64,000 nt of DNA from Bradyrhizobium sp. 186. Lineage in GTDB: Bacteria > Pseudomonadota > Alphaproteobacteria > Rhizobiales > Xanthobacteraceae. Location: NCBI RefSeq assembly GCF_023101685.1, contig NZ_CP082164.1:8742001-8806000 (forward strand). The letters run 5' to 3'. This document shows, one piece after another, positions 18,743 through 28,083 of this stretch. Under the pieces are notes generated by a model, which was given only the letters and a program-made list of their open reading frames with translations, ran no database searches and was not told where the DNA came from. How positions within the stretch are numbered: the stretch's first letter is position 1; every line of letters starts with the position of its first letter. A program made the position numbers and the translations under genes.

Positions 18743-19310
18743 TCAGGCAAGCATTGTCATGCCGTTCTTCACAACTGTAACGCCGCGCGCCTTCACACTC
18801 GCTTCGAACGAGATCACGTCGCCATCCTTCCAAATCTTCAGCGTCAGGGTCTCCCCGGGGTAGAGCGGCGATGAAAAACGCGCCGCGTGCCGCCTGAAGG
18901 CGCTGGGATCATAATCGGCATAGGTCTGCAGAATGCCGCGGCAGGTGATTCCGTAGGTGCACATACCGTGAAGGATCGGCTTCGGAAAACCCTCATAGAC
19001 GGCAATCACCGAAGAATCGGCCGTGAAATGGGCAGCGGACAGAAGTGTGCTGTGAAATGCGATGTCCCGCTCGCCGTCCAATGCGATGGAGTTCAGATTG
19101 AACTCACCGGGTTCAGCGAAGCCGGCTGCGACTGAGGCAAACGTCGGTACGACCTTCAGTGGCCGCGCGGTCCCAGTGGCCTCGTTTACGAAAGCGAGCT
19201 CCTTCTCGTCCATGGGATCAGCTCCCATGCCGATACCAAGAGCGTAAAGCATCACGTCGCGATCGCTATAGCTGTATTTTCATGGCCATCAGCCGCTCAT
19301 GTTGATTGCC
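18743..19310 (-). pseudogene. MaoC-family enoyl-CoA hydratase, N-terminal frameshift and internal deletion
   Basis: Residues SDRDVMLYALGIGMGADPMDEKELAFVNE and LKVVPTFASVA form the start of a two-hotdog MaoC-type 2-enoyl-CoA hydratase (normally about 280-290 aa). The catalytic hotdog then appears as FPKPILHGMCTYGITCRGIL and ends FEASVKARGVTVVKNGMTML. Between them about 100 residues are missing, including the hydratase-2 loop carrying the catalytic Asp and His. Upstream, HERLMAMK lies in another frame, so there is an indel near 19280. An intact ORF of 170 codons remains but should be inactive. It is the last gene of the acyl-CoA operon that begins at 25414. Confidence 0.7.
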
Positions 19311-19535
19311 ATTGTGATATTTCCTCGCGGCAAGACTTGGCCAACTTTATAGTAGCTCGGCTGCTTACGTTGCTCAGAGAAGGACCAAGCAACGATCGTT
19401 GCGTGGCCCAGGTCTCTCGTAGCTGAAAAGCCTCAACTCCACACCGCCTCTCTCCTCTAGAAAGCGGTGATATCTGTCTTTGCCGAACGTCTGGCTGGTC
19501 GAACTAAGCGCCGCAACCGGTCTCAGGCTCGTTCG

Positions 19536-21746
19536 TCAATCTCCTTTGAGCTCCTTTTTGGTGATGAGGCAGTCAACGGCAGTCAGCCCAACGCCACTGG
19601 GAGAAAGAATGACGGGATTGATATCGATCTCGCCGATCTCGTCGGCCAGATCGGTGTAGAGCGTCCCGAACTTGACAACGCAATCGGCCAATCCCTCCAA
19701 GTCTGCCTTTGCGCCGCCGCGCGCACCACGTAGAACGCTCGCACCACGTAGCCGCGCGATTGCAGATTGCACGTCGCGCGCATCGAAGGGCGGCAGCAGC
19801 ACCTGCACATCGTTTAGCGCTTCAACCCAGATTCCGCCCAAACCGATGGCAATGACGGGCCCGAATTGCGGATCGAAAGTCGCGCCCAGCATTATTTCAG
19901 GGCCTGCCTTGGCCATTTCTTGCACGACCACTCCGCCGATCTTCGCTTCGGGACGGTGCGACCGGACCGAAGCGACTATTTGCTCGAACGCCTCCGCTGC
20001 TTTGTCCGCTGAGGGAATATTTAAGATGACGCCGCCAACGTCCGTCTTGTGCACGATCTCGGCCGACTCGACTTTCATCACCACCGGGAAATTAAGACTC
20101 TGTGCAATGCGCGCCGCCTCATCCGCCCGCGTTGCCAGCGCTTCGCGCGTAACCGGAATTCCGTAGAGCGCGAGCAGACGCTTGCCCTCTCGCTCCGTCA
20201 GAACGACGCCCTTCGCCTCGCGCATGAGGCGCACTGCCTCGGAGTACAAAGGGCTGCGCCGGCCCCGCTGGGCCGATAAGGAATCGCCGGGTTTACGACC
20301 GCGTAGGAACTCAGCATAGCCGATGAGAGCAGAGAGCGCCTTCAACCCGGGAGCTAGACCCTGCAGAAACGGCATTCCCTCGAATTCGGCCTTCGGTTCG
20401 ATCATCGGATCCTTTGGATCGAGAGAGGTGTAAAAATGCCCCCCGGCAAGGCTCAATATCGGGAATACAACCTCTGGCGCCGCTGCAGCAGCCCGCGTCA
20501 AAGCTTCTCCGAGAGCCGAGCGCATATCCAGGCACGAAGGAAAGCCGCGGCCCCAGACCACCATGTCATAGGCGCCGCAGGTGGCAAGTGTGCTCAGTGA
20601 GTCATCGATGATATGCGTATCATAGCCGCCCTGCGCGGTGAGATCGAGCGGATTGCCGACATTGCCGAACTCGGGAAATACTGCTTCCAGACGAGCTTTC
20701 GCCGCTGCGGGCAGCGGCGAAAATTCGATGCCGTAGGAATCGGCGACGTCCGACAGAATGCCGGCGGCGGTACCGGAGAAAGATGCAAAAGCTACGCGGC
20801 GGCCACGCGGCCGCTTCGTTGAAGACAGCGCAACTGCAGTCTCGATGAGATCATCAACAGTATCGACCCGGATGACACCCAGTCTTTTCAGGACGGCGTC
20901 GATCGCCACGTCCGAGCCCACGAGAGAGCCGGTGTGAGCCAAGGCTGCCTGGCGGGCCTTTTCGGAGCGACCAACCTTGATCATCACGATGGGCTTGCCC
21001 TTGTCGGCCGCACGCTCGCAGGCTTTGATGAACTCAGCCGGCCTCCTGATCTGCTCGCAGTACGAGGTGATGACGAGCGTCTCCTCCTCATCGACAAAAT
21101 AATCAATGAAATCTGCGACATCGAGACATGCTTCATTGCCCACTGTGACCACGCGGCCGATGCCAATTCCGCGAGCCAGCAGTGGCACGATTAGGCTATA
21201 AACAAGGGTGCCGCTCTGCAGGATGGAGCTAATTCCGCCTGCCTTCATGGTGTGAAAGTCGAGAGGGACTGCCATCAGCTGATTGGCCGCGTTCATCAAA
21301 CCGAAGCAGTTTGGACCGACCACTGGGATGCCGGTTCGCGCGGCCCACTCCATAACCCAGCGTTGCTTACTTGCCCCCTCCCCCGCCTGCTCAGCAAATC
21401 CGCTCGAGATGATCTGGATCGCTCGCACACCAGCGGTTTCGCAATCGTCGAGGACTTCGGGAATGGCCTTGCTTGGAATGGCGACCATAGCGAGGCCAAC
21501 CGGATGAGGTATGGCCGTCAAGCTCGGATAGCATGGCACGCCCGCGATCTGCGTGTAACGCGGGTTCACTGCAACGACCTCGCCCGAGAAACTCCACTTT
21601 TTGATATTCGTGAGGATTTCTGTTGCGAAGCCTCCCTTCTGAGAAGCTCCTACAATAGCGACGGACTCCGGCCGAAAAAGCTGGCTGATCCTTGCAGCCG
21701 TTCCCTGCTGAAGGCGGTCCTGTTGCAGCACACGATCAACTTGCAT
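19536..21746 (-). CDS. ADP-forming acyl-CoA synthetase (acetate--CoA ligase family)
   Basis: About 736 residues in the alpha-beta fused arrangement. The CoA-binding Rossmann domain comes first (LFRPESVAIVGASQ), then the succinyl-CoA-ligase-like flavodoxin domain with GILQSG-type ISSILQSGTLVYS and the phosphorylated His loop ALAHTGSLVGSD near residue 271. The C-terminal ATP-grasp domain includes LNFPVVMKVESAEIVHKTDVGG and ends EIDINPVIL. It activates a carboxylic acid with CoA, making ADP and Pi. It sits 61 nt downstream of an acyl-CoA dehydrogenase gene on the same strand, so it probably supplies the substrate of the operon. ATG 21746 is preferred to the TTG two codons earlier; no strong ribosome site is visible. 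Confidence 0.9.
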   Translation of the reverse strand: MQVDRVLQQDRLQQGTAARISQLFRPESVAIVGASQKGGFATEILTNIKKWSFSGEVVAVNPRYTQIAGVPCYPSLTAIPHPVGLAMVAIPSKAIPEVLDDCETAGVRAIQIISSGFAEQAGEGASKQRWVMEWAARTGIPVVGPNCFGLMNAANQLMAVPLDFHTMKAGGISSILQSGTLVYSLIVPLLARGIGIGRVVTVGNEACLDVADFIDYFVDEEETLVITSYCEQIRRPAEFIKACERAADKGKPIVMIKVGRSEKARQAALAHTGSLVGSDVAIDAVLKRLGVIRVDTVDDLIETAVALSSTKRPRGRRVAFASFSGTAAGILSDVADSYGIEFSPLPAAAKARLEAVFPEFGNVGNPLDLTAQGGYDTHIIDDSLSTLATCGAYDMVVWGRGFPSCLDMRSALGEALTRAAAAAPEVVFPILSLAGGHFYTSLDPKDPMIEPKAEFEGMPFLQGLAPGLKALSALIGYAEFLRGRKPGDSLSAQRGRRSPLYSEAVRLMREAKGVVLTEREGKRLLALYGIPVTREALATRADEAARIAQSLNFPVVMKVESAEIVHKTDVGGVILNIPSADKAAEAFEQIVASVRSHRPEAKIGGVVVQEMAKAGPEIMLGATFDPQFGPVIAIGLGGIWVEALNDVQVLLPPFDARDVQSAIARLRGASVLRGARGGAKADLEGLADCVVKFGTLYTDLADEIGEIDINPVILSPSGVGLTAVDCLITKKELKGD

Positions 21747-21807
21747 GTTCAACCCGTCGGTTCTTGATTCGGTAACGCTAGCGTCTCGTTTGGAATAGGT
21801 CTCGGCC

Positions 21808-22971
21808 CTATCGTGGGATTGCTTGCTCGCCGAAGAGGCCTCCGAGCGAGGCGAGCCGCTGAAGATGGTGGTCGGTATCGCCGAACGATGTGTCGATCAT
21901 CGTGACATGTTTGAAATAGTGGCTGATGCTGTATTCCATGGTCATACCGATGCCACCGTGGAGCTGGATAGCCTGCCGTCCGAGCGCTTTTGACGACTGC
22001 CCGATCTGCGCTTTTGCCGCCGAGATCGCCCGCTCACGCTCGGTCACGTCACTCTCTCCTGCCATCATGGTGGCGTACATGGCCATGGAACGCGACTGCT
22101 CCAATTCAACGAACATATCGACCGCGCGGTGCTGGAGCACCTGGAAGGAACCGATTGTCGTGCCGAACTGCTTGCGCGTCTTCATGTAACCGAGGGTGAT
22201 GGCATGCATTTCAGTGAAGCAGCCAACCGCCTCGGCGCACAAGGCCGCAATTGCTTCGTCTGCGACTCGCGTAATCACCGGGAAAGCACCTGCTGGGTCG
22301 CCGATAACATCAGCTGCCGGAACGCGGACGTTCTGAAGCGTAATCTCGGCCGCACGGAGCCCGTTCTGTGTCGGATAGCCCCGACGCATGAGACCCGGAG
22401 CTTTAGCGTCGACCAGGAAAAGGCCAATCCCGTCCTTTTCCCGCGCGCTCCCCGCCGTGCGCGCTGACACTATGATCTTGTCCGCTACATCGCCGTGCAA
22501 GACAAGCCCCTTAGTCCCGTTCAGCACCCAACCCCCGCCGTTCCTCTTGGCTTGAGATTCAACATCGGAGAGGTCATATCGTGACTGAGGTTCTGCGTAA
22601 GCGAAGGCGAGTTTCATTCGACCTTCCGCAATCGCGGTGATGAGCTTCGTCTTCTGCGCTTCGTTCGCGCCGTGCCGCAGGAGACCGCCTGCGAGTACTA
22701 CGGTTGCGAAATACGGTTCGAGGATAAGCGCTTTGCCGAAAGCTTCCATGACAATCATCGTCTCGACCGCCCCGGCGCCGAGTCCGCCATAAGCCTCCGG
22801 AAATGGTAGCCCGAGAAGCCCCAGCTCAGCATAGCGCGCCCACATCGCCTCGCTGAATCCTGCCTTCTCTGTCAGGTACTTGCGGCGATCCTCGAAGCTA
22901 TAATGATCACGCATCAAGCGCTCGACGCCATCCTTAAGGAGCCGCTGCTCCTCGGAAAGATCAAGATCCAC
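21808..22971 (-). CDS. Acyl-CoA dehydrogenase family protein (subunit 2)
   Basis: About 387 residues spanning the helical N-domain (GFSEAMWARYAELGLLGLPF, PEAYGGLGAGAVETMIVME), the beta domain and the C-domain. The C-domain contains TRKQFGTTIGSFQVLQHRAVDM and IQLHGGIGMTMEYSISHYFK, standard FAD-dependent dehydrogenase motifs. It catalyses alpha,beta-desaturation of an acyl-CoA. A GTG at 22971 is the likely start because AGGAGGG lies 7-8 nt before it and the family N-terminus follows directly; the ATG at 23034 would add a non-homologous leader. It follows the other dehydrogenase by 89 nt. Such divergent pairs often form alpha2-beta2 enzymes in the degradation of ring-bearing or branched acyl chains. 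Confidence 0.88.
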   Translation of the reverse strand: MDLDLSEEQRLLKDGVERLMRDHYSFEDRRKYLTEKAGFSEAMWARYAELGLLGLPFPEAYGGLGAGAVETMIVMEAFGKALILEPYFATVVLAGGLLRHGANEAQKTKLITAIAEGRMKLAFAYAEPQSRYDLSDVESQAKRNGGGWVLNGTKGLVLHGDVADKIIVSARTAGSAREKDGIGLFLVDAKAPGLMRRGYPTQNGLRAAEITLQNVRVPAADVIGDPAGAFPVITRVADEAIAALCAEAVGCFTEMHAITLGYMKTRKQFGTTIGSFQVLQHRAVDMFVELEQSRSMAMYATMMAGESDVTERERAISAAKAQIGQSSKALGRQAIQLHGGIGMTMEYSISHYFKHVTMIDTSFGDTDHHLQRLASLGGLFGEQAIPR

Positions 22972-23060
22972 TGGAAAACCCTCCTGAAGCGGGGCGTATC
23001 GTTGCCCCCTTGAACTCTTTAGAATCCTGCGCAAACAGCATCCTGTGATTTGCCCGAAGC

Positions 23061-24260
23061 TCAGAGGCCGAGCACAACCTTTGCGATGATGTTCTTCTGA
23101 ATCTCATCCGAGCCGCTATAGATTGGTACCTTACGCCCGTTGAAATAAGCGGGCGCGATCGGTCCAGCCCAATCGGGACCGATCGCCGCCTCCCCGCGCT
23201 GAAACTCCTCCTCTGATTGATAGGGCAGCGCGTAAGGGCCGATCACGTCCATCAGAAGCTCAGCAGTCGCCTGCTGGATCTCCGAACCCTTTATCTTAAG
23301 GATCGAGCTCGCGGGGTCCTGCGTACCCTTATCGAGCTTCGATTGGTTGGCCACGACACGGAGCTGCGTCATCTCAAGCGCCTTGAGCTGGACTTCGACC
23401 GCGGCAATCTTCTTGCGGAAATCGGCCCTGTCGACGAGTCGCTCGCCACCGACGCGGGTGCGTGAAGCCAGCTCCTTGATGCGCCGAATGCGTTCCTTCG
23501 AAAGGCCAACACAAGCAATCGTGACGCGCCCGTTGCCAAGGACGAACTTGGCGTAATCCCAGCCGCGATTTTCCTCGCCGACAAGGTTCTCGAGAGGAAC
23601 CCGTACGTTGTCGAAGAACACCTCACAAACTTCGGGATAGCCGTCGAGCAACTGGATCGGACGCACGGTGACGCCGGGAGACTTCAGGTCGATCAGAAGA
23701 AATGAGATACCCCGCTGCTTCTTGGCATCAGGATCAGTCCTAACCAGGCAGAAGATCCAGTTGGAGTATTGCGCCAACGACGTCCAGATCTTCTGACCAT
23801 TGACGATATAGTGGTCGCCGTTACGCACGGCCCGCGTTTTGAGCGAGGCGAGATCGGAACCAGCCCCCGGCTCGGAGAAGCCTTCGCACCACCAATCGTC
23901 GACGTTTACAATACGCGGCAGAAAATACTTCTTCTGCGCTTCATTTCCGAAAGTATAGATAACCGGACCGACCAAGTTGATGCCGCTGCCAGCCGGCTCC
24001 GGCGCCGGCGTCTGACTCACCTCCTCGCCGAAGATGTACTGCTGGACCGGCGTCCATCCCTCGCCGCCGTACTCGAGGGGCCAGTGCGGCACGGCCCATC
24101 CCTTCTGCGCCAGAATGCGCGTCCAGCGCACCTTATCGTCCTTGCTCGGATGCCTGCCGGCAATCAGCTTCTCGCGGATGTCTGCGGGGATTGCGGAGCG
24201 GCAGAATGCCCGGACCTCATCGCGAAAGGCAAGTTCGTCAGCGGTAAAATTCAGATCCAT
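23061..24260 (-). CDS. Acyl-CoA dehydrogenase family protein (subunit 1)
   Basis: 399 residues. N-domain: ELAFRDEVRAFCRSAIP. The WPLEYGGEGWTPVQQYIFGEE stretch and the FAD/substrate segment CEGFSEPGAGSDLASLKTRA are typical of the FadE subfamily used for bulky acyl-CoAs. C-domain: IGPYALPYQSEEEF and IYSGSDEIQKNIIAKVVLGL. Unlike the next gene it lacks the canonical LHGGIGMT motif. The two consecutive unlike ACAD genes suggest a heteromeric enzyme. AGGA precedes ATG 24260. It is preceded by a crotonase gene 323 nt upstream on the same strand. Confidence 0.88.
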   Translation of the reverse strand: MDLNFTADELAFRDEVRAFCRSAIPADIREKLIAGRHPSKDDKVRWTRILAQKGWAVPHWPLEYGGEGWTPVQQYIFGEEVSQTPAPEPAGSGINLVGPVIYTFGNEAQKKYFLPRIVNVDDWWCEGFSEPGAGSDLASLKTRAVRNGDHYIVNGQKIWTSLAQYSNWIFCLVRTDPDAKKQRGISFLLIDLKSPGVTVRPIQLLDGYPEVCEVFFDNVRVPLENLVGEENRGWDYAKFVLGNGRVTIACVGLSKERIRRIKELASRTRVGGERLVDRADFRKKIAAVEVQLKALEMTQLRVVANQSKLDKGTQDPASSILKIKGSEIQQATAELLMDVIGPYALPYQSEEEFQRGEAAIGPDWAGPIAPAYFNGRKVPIYSGSDEIQKNIIAKVVLGL

Positions 24261-24583
24261 CGTTTGCTTCCTACTTGCGCGATACGGCGCGCCGATCCTA
24301 TGTCGGCGAATATACCCATGCCCCTGATGCCAAAACTCTCAAATCTGCCAGCCCGGGGCCGAAAAACCGCGCAAAACGTCCATAACGCGACTGTTCTCCG
24401 CGCTCACGAGGGAAATTGTCGTGGTCTCCGGCACTATCCGTCTTTCGAAGATGCCATTGAGACAACGTTCAGCCATGGATACAGTTCGCGGAGGTAAACG
24501 TCGCCTAAGTTAATTGCTGCCGCTTGTCGCTCTAAATCGATGCGCGCTTACGAAGGTAAGTCGGTTATCGCACTGCGAGCAAC
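24261..24583. other. Gap between crotonase and acyl-CoA dehydrogenase genes
   Basis: 323 nt without a supported gene. It probably carries leader or promoter sequence for the dehydrogenase genes; no terminator is evident. Confidence 0.4.
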
Positions 24584-25414
24584 TCAACGCCCCTGAAACA
24601 CAGGCCTCTGCTTTTGCGCGAACGCCCGCACGCCTTCTTTGTGGTCAAATGTCAATTCCGTCTTAATCAGGTTCTCGGCCTCGTAGTCCATCGACTCCAA
24701 AAGGCCCGACTCGACAGCATGATCCAGATTGTCCTTCATGCAGCTAAACGCGAAAGTAGGTCCTTGGGCGAGTGAAGCTGCGAGGGCAAACGCCGATTCG
24801 GCCAAAAGCGAGTCGGCCACCACGCGATTGAGCAGGCCCATCGCTTCCGCTCGCCGCGCATCGATGCGTTCGGATAGGAGCATCAGTTCGCGCGCGCGGG
24901 AGACTCCGACGAGCCGCGTTAGCAGCCAGGCTATACCGCAATCTCCCGCTAACGCCACTCTCGCATATGAGGTGGTCAGGATTGCCGATTCTGCACCAAT
25001 TCGGATGTCGCAGGCGAGAGCAAGCGCAAGGCCCGCGCCGGCAGCTGCCCCAGGGAGCGCGGCGACGGTTGGCTTTCTCACTGCGAACAGGTCACCTACC
25101 AGCCTTCGCTGGTCAGCCCTCAAATCAGCGACGCGCTGCTCGAATGTTGCTTCGGCTGTTGCCGTACTTTGGCCCATGCCTTTTACATCGCCCCCGGCAC
25201 AGAATGCAGTCCCTGCGGCGGTGATAAGGAAGGCGCCGACGTTAGGGTCATCGGCAAAGCGCTTGATCAACTCGACCCAGGCCGCTTTCATTCCCCTGGA
25301 AATTGCGTTGCGCGCCTGTGGCCGATTAAGCGTAATTACGGCCACGCGATCACGGATCACTGCAAGCAGGTCATCTGTTCCGGTATCGATTTTGTGTGTC
25401 TGTGACATGCTCAT
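24584..25414 (-). CDS. Crotonase-family enoyl-CoA isomerase/hydratase (PaaG-like)
   Basis: 276 residues. DRVAVITLNRPQARNAISRGM opens the crotonase fold; the first oxyanion-hole segment is ITAAGTAFCAGGDVKGMG and the second is PGAAAGAGLALALACDIRIG. The two glutamates used by hydratases are absent: the first position lies in AGLALALACD and the second in LTTSYARVALAGDCG. PaaG-type isomerases show the same pattern and use an Asp in the AGD segment, so double-bond isomerisation is more likely than hydration. It is the first gene of a run that continues with two acyl-CoA dehydrogenases and an acyl-CoA synthetase. The ATG at 25414 is followed two codons later by another. Confidence 0.85.
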   Translation of the reverse strand: MSMSQTHKIDTGTDDLLAVIRDRVAVITLNRPQARNAISRGMKAAWVELIKRFADDPNVGAFLITAAGTAFCAGGDVKGMGQSTATAEATFEQRVADLRADQRRLVGDLFAVRKPTVAALPGAAAGAGLALALACDIRIGAESAILTTSYARVALAGDCGIAWLLTRLVGVSRARELMLLSERIDARRAEAMGLLNRVVADSLLAESAFALAASLAQGPTFAFSCMKDNLDHAVESGLLESMDYEAENLIKTELTFDHKEGVRAFAQKQRPVFQGR

Positions 25415-25587
25415 AGCTCAATGAACTTTGCCGCGCTTCGGCAACTAACATACGAAGGGACAGCCACAACTTTTACAGTGGTCGCCGCAATTCGGACCCT
25501 GCGCCCAAAGAGCCTCAAGCCGCAGCCGTTGAAGACTATGAGGATTCCAGGCATCATTCCTGCCGAGCTCCCACGGCACGGACGGGT

Positions 25588-26361
25588 TCATCGCACGGAT
25601 GCCGGCCAAGGCTTCGGCCTCACCGGCTGGCTCCGCAGACGCCAATCGACTGGGTACGGGACGAAGAACATAATTCCTCTTTCGCCTTCGTACTTCAGCG
25701 GCGTCCCCTTCGGCAGCCAAACCACATCGCCCAAACTTGCGTCCAGTGCACGACTATAGTTTTCGCCCGTGCGAATCCGCATAACTCCGCTCAGCCCGAC
25801 CGAGATCTGATCATATTCTGTCGTCCAATTGACTGAGCTACCGTCAAAGGTCGCAATCGTAGCGCCGATCGACTTACTAATCTCCGGAGTGACGAGGCTA
25901 CACGTGGATGCGTACCCTCCCGAATAGATTTGCATCCGCGAATAGATCATGTCCGTGCTTCTAAAGTGGTACACGTCGGTCATCGGCTTCTCCCTCTCGA
26001 CAACCGCGCTGTCCGCACCCCAATCAGCTGGATGACGAGCAAAGAATACTTTCGCCTTGTCCCCTTGGTACTTCAATCGGGTCCCTTTAGTAAGCCAAAT
26101 TACATCCCCAAACTTAGCCTCGATGACGCGGCTATAGTTTTCGCCGGTGAGAATCCGAAGTGTTCCACCAAGGACGATGGATGCCTCGTCGTAGCTCACC
26201 TTTCGCTCGATCGAGCAGCCATCGTAGATGGCCACGCCAGCATCGATCGTTTTGCTGATTTCGGGACCAACCAGTTGGCAAATCTTTGAGGAGCCACTGG
26301 CGTCGACTCGAATTGGCGCAAACACCATGTCATCGCTCTTGAAATAGAGTGCCCCAGTCAT
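25588..26361 (-). CDS. Double-cupin protein, fused tandem EutQ-like domains
   Basis: 257 residues made of two homologous cupin units. Unit 1 (about 1-120) has YFKSDDMVFAPIRVDASGSS, GGTLRILTGENYSRVIEAKF and GDVIWLTKGTRLKYQGD. Unit 2 (about 128-250) has YHFRSTDMIYSRMQIYSGG, SGVMRIRTGENYSRALDASL and GDVVWLPKGTPLKYEGE. Single-unit homologues resemble EutQ, a small cupin of ethanolamine utilisation. The metal-binding histidines of classical cupins are not apparent, as in EutQ. Unit 2 begins with its own ATG preceded by GAGGGAG, just as unit 1 is preceded by AAGGGAG, so the gene probably arose by fusion of two tandem genes. Substrate unknown. Confidence 0.75.
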   Translation of the reverse strand: MTGALYFKSDDMVFAPIRVDASGSSKICQLVGPEISKTIDAGVAIYDGCSIERKVSYDEASIVLGGTLRILTGENYSRVIEAKFGDVIWLTKGTRLKYQGDKAKVFFARHPADWGADSAVVEREKPMTDVYHFRSTDMIYSRMQIYSGGYASTCSLVTPEISKSIGATIATFDGSSVNWTTEYDQISVGLSGVMRIRTGENYSRALDASLGDVVWLPKGTPLKYEGERGIMFFVPYPVDWRLRSQPVRPKPWPASVR

Positions 26362-26973
26362 CACTGTTCTCCCTTCTTGGTCCGGCAACTAGCCTCGAGA
26401 GGCATGCAACGAACTCGTTCAATGCAGTCGTTCGAGCAATTGCATCAAATGCTTCGCGCATCCAGAGTAGGCCTTGGTGACTCCGGACGCGAGAGACTGC
26501 AAACTAGTCACCGTCCCTCGCCAAATGATCTACGCATCGGCACGTTGCACTGCTGCGGCATCCGCGCTTTCGCACACCAATTATATTGCATCCTTAACGG
26601 CGGTCATATTGCGAAAAGTGCTTCAGAGTGACAGAATTCTGCAAATTGCGCAGAATTTCGGTCGGATTCCAGACTTGGATGACTGAATTGCGCTGCAGCT
26701 CAGCTGGCAGCCTTCCCCAGCTTGCAGGGGCTTTCGGATGGAGCCACGACGCGTTCCGCGATTTCCTCGTCTTCGATCGGAAGGTTTCGGGATCGCACTT
26801 TCATTCACCGGATCCAGGACCTAAACGCCGAAAACCTGCGAACTGAATCCGGTAGAGCTTTGGTCATGATCCGAGAAAGGGATCCGGAGCGGGTCTAATT
26901 GACGCAACTGACGGCTCATCAGCCGATAGCCCGACGGCTAACAGCCCCTTTCTGAACCGTGATTGGAATGCCG
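26362..26973. other. Divergent intergenic region (cupin / M14-like peptidase)
   Basis: About 610 nt between two divergent genes. No supported gene. It carries two copies of the candidate operator at 26631-26659, roughly 270-315 nt from either start codon. Confidence 0.5.
26631..26659. promoter_or_regulatory. Pair of candidate operators (boxes 6 and 7)
   Basis: ACAGAATTCTGC at 26631-26642 and GCAGAATTTC at 26650-26659, 19 nt apart start to start, about two helical turns. The spacing suits cooperative binding of a dimeric or multimeric regulator that serves both divergent genes. Confidence 0.45.
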
Positions 26974-28083
26974 ATGAACGATGCCATTGTCCAAGCAGCA
27001 AATAAGCACTTCTCATCGAACTACTTCGAAGCTCGCCAAAAGTTTCGCGACCATATTCGTGATGCCGGGATGGGCGAAGCAGCCGTCTATCCATCGCCGG
27101 CCCGCGGACCTGGTGGAGAAGAACTCTCAACGGATGTTGCTTGGTTCGGCGATCGAGGCGCCTCGAAAGTCGGAATTCTGATATCAGCGACGCACGGCGC
27201 CGAAGGATATTGTGGATCTGCAGCACAGCTTGATTGGCTGGCTGAGCGGGGGTACGAAAGGCTCAAATCTGATGAAGCAATGTTGCTGATTCATGCCATC
27301 AATCCATATGGGTTCGCATGGGATCGTCGTGTCACGCAAGAAGGCAGCGATCTCAATCGAAACTTTGTAGATTTTACGGCTCCCTTACCCCAAAACGAGG
27401 GATACGACGCACTTGCTGATAGCCTAGTGCCCCGAGAGGTCGATGGACCAGTTTTTGCGGCCGCCGAAGCAAGAATCGAGAAGTACCGTGCAACCCACGG
27501 CGAAGTTGCTTACCGGAAAGCTCGGACCACCGGTCAGTACCGACATCCAAACGGAATGTTTTTCGGCGGTTTCGGCCCTACTGTAGCGCGCCAAACACTC
27601 GAACGGATCGTATCGGACTATGATATCGCATCGCGCAGGCTAGTCTTAATCGTGGACTATCATACGGGCCTCGGACCGTATGGCTATGGTGAGCTGCAAT
27701 GCGAGCAGGCATCGGGTATGTCGGGATATCAACGGGCGCGCGACATCTTCGGCGGTTCGGTCACGTCGCCAGATCTTGGCACCTCATCGGCACTGGTACT
27801 CAGTGGCACGCAGGATGATTACTGGCAGCGGATTTTGGGTGATCGCCACGTTTACGTCTGCTTGGAGTTCGGAACCTACCCTCCGGAGGTCGCAAGACCT
27901 GTGTTGCGCGCTGACCATTGGCTTTACGCGTATCGCCAAACTGAGATCGACGGCGCATTTGGTCGGGATATCCGCAGGCGCGTGAAGGACCACTATTATC
28001 CCGACAGACCCGACTGGAAGGAGATGGTCCTATATCGCAGTCGTCAAGTTCACCGGCAGATGATGGAAGGGATGAGCGCGTGA
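26974..28083 (+). CDS. M14-like zinc metallopeptidase, DUF2817 family
   Basis: About 369 residues. Zinc-binding HxxE is seen in SATHGAEGYCGS near residue 83; the third ligand is probably the His of VDYHTGLGPYG near 231; the catalytic Glu is probably in YVCLEFGTY near 298. NPYGFAWDRRVTQEGSDLNRNFVDF is the conserved arginine/asparagine segment. DUF2817 proteins belong to the carboxypeptidase A/succinylglutamate desuccinylase clan and hydrolyse C-terminal amides or N-acyl groups. Starts at 26959 (GTG) and 26968 are possible; 26974 is preferred because GGA lies 6 nt before it. The region upstream carries two regulatory-box copies shared with the divergent cupin gene. Confidence 0.8.
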   Translation: MNDAIVQAANKHFSSNYFEARQKFRDHIRDAGMGEAAVYPSPARGPGGEELSTDVAWFGDRGASKVGILISATHGAEGYCGSAAQLDWLAERGYERLKSDEAMLLIHAINPYGFAWDRRVTQEGSDLNRNFVDFTAPLPQNEGYDALADSLVPREVDGPVFAAAEARIEKYRATHGEVAYRKARTTGQYRHPNGMFFGGFGPTVARQTLERIVSDYDIASRRLVLIVDYHTGLGPYGYGELQCEQASGMSGYQRARDIFGGSVTSPDLGTSSALVLSGTQDDYWQRILGDRHVYVCLEFGTYPPEVARPVLRADHWLYAYRQTEIDGAFGRDIRRRVKDHYYPDRPDWKEMVLYRSRQVHRQMMEGMSA

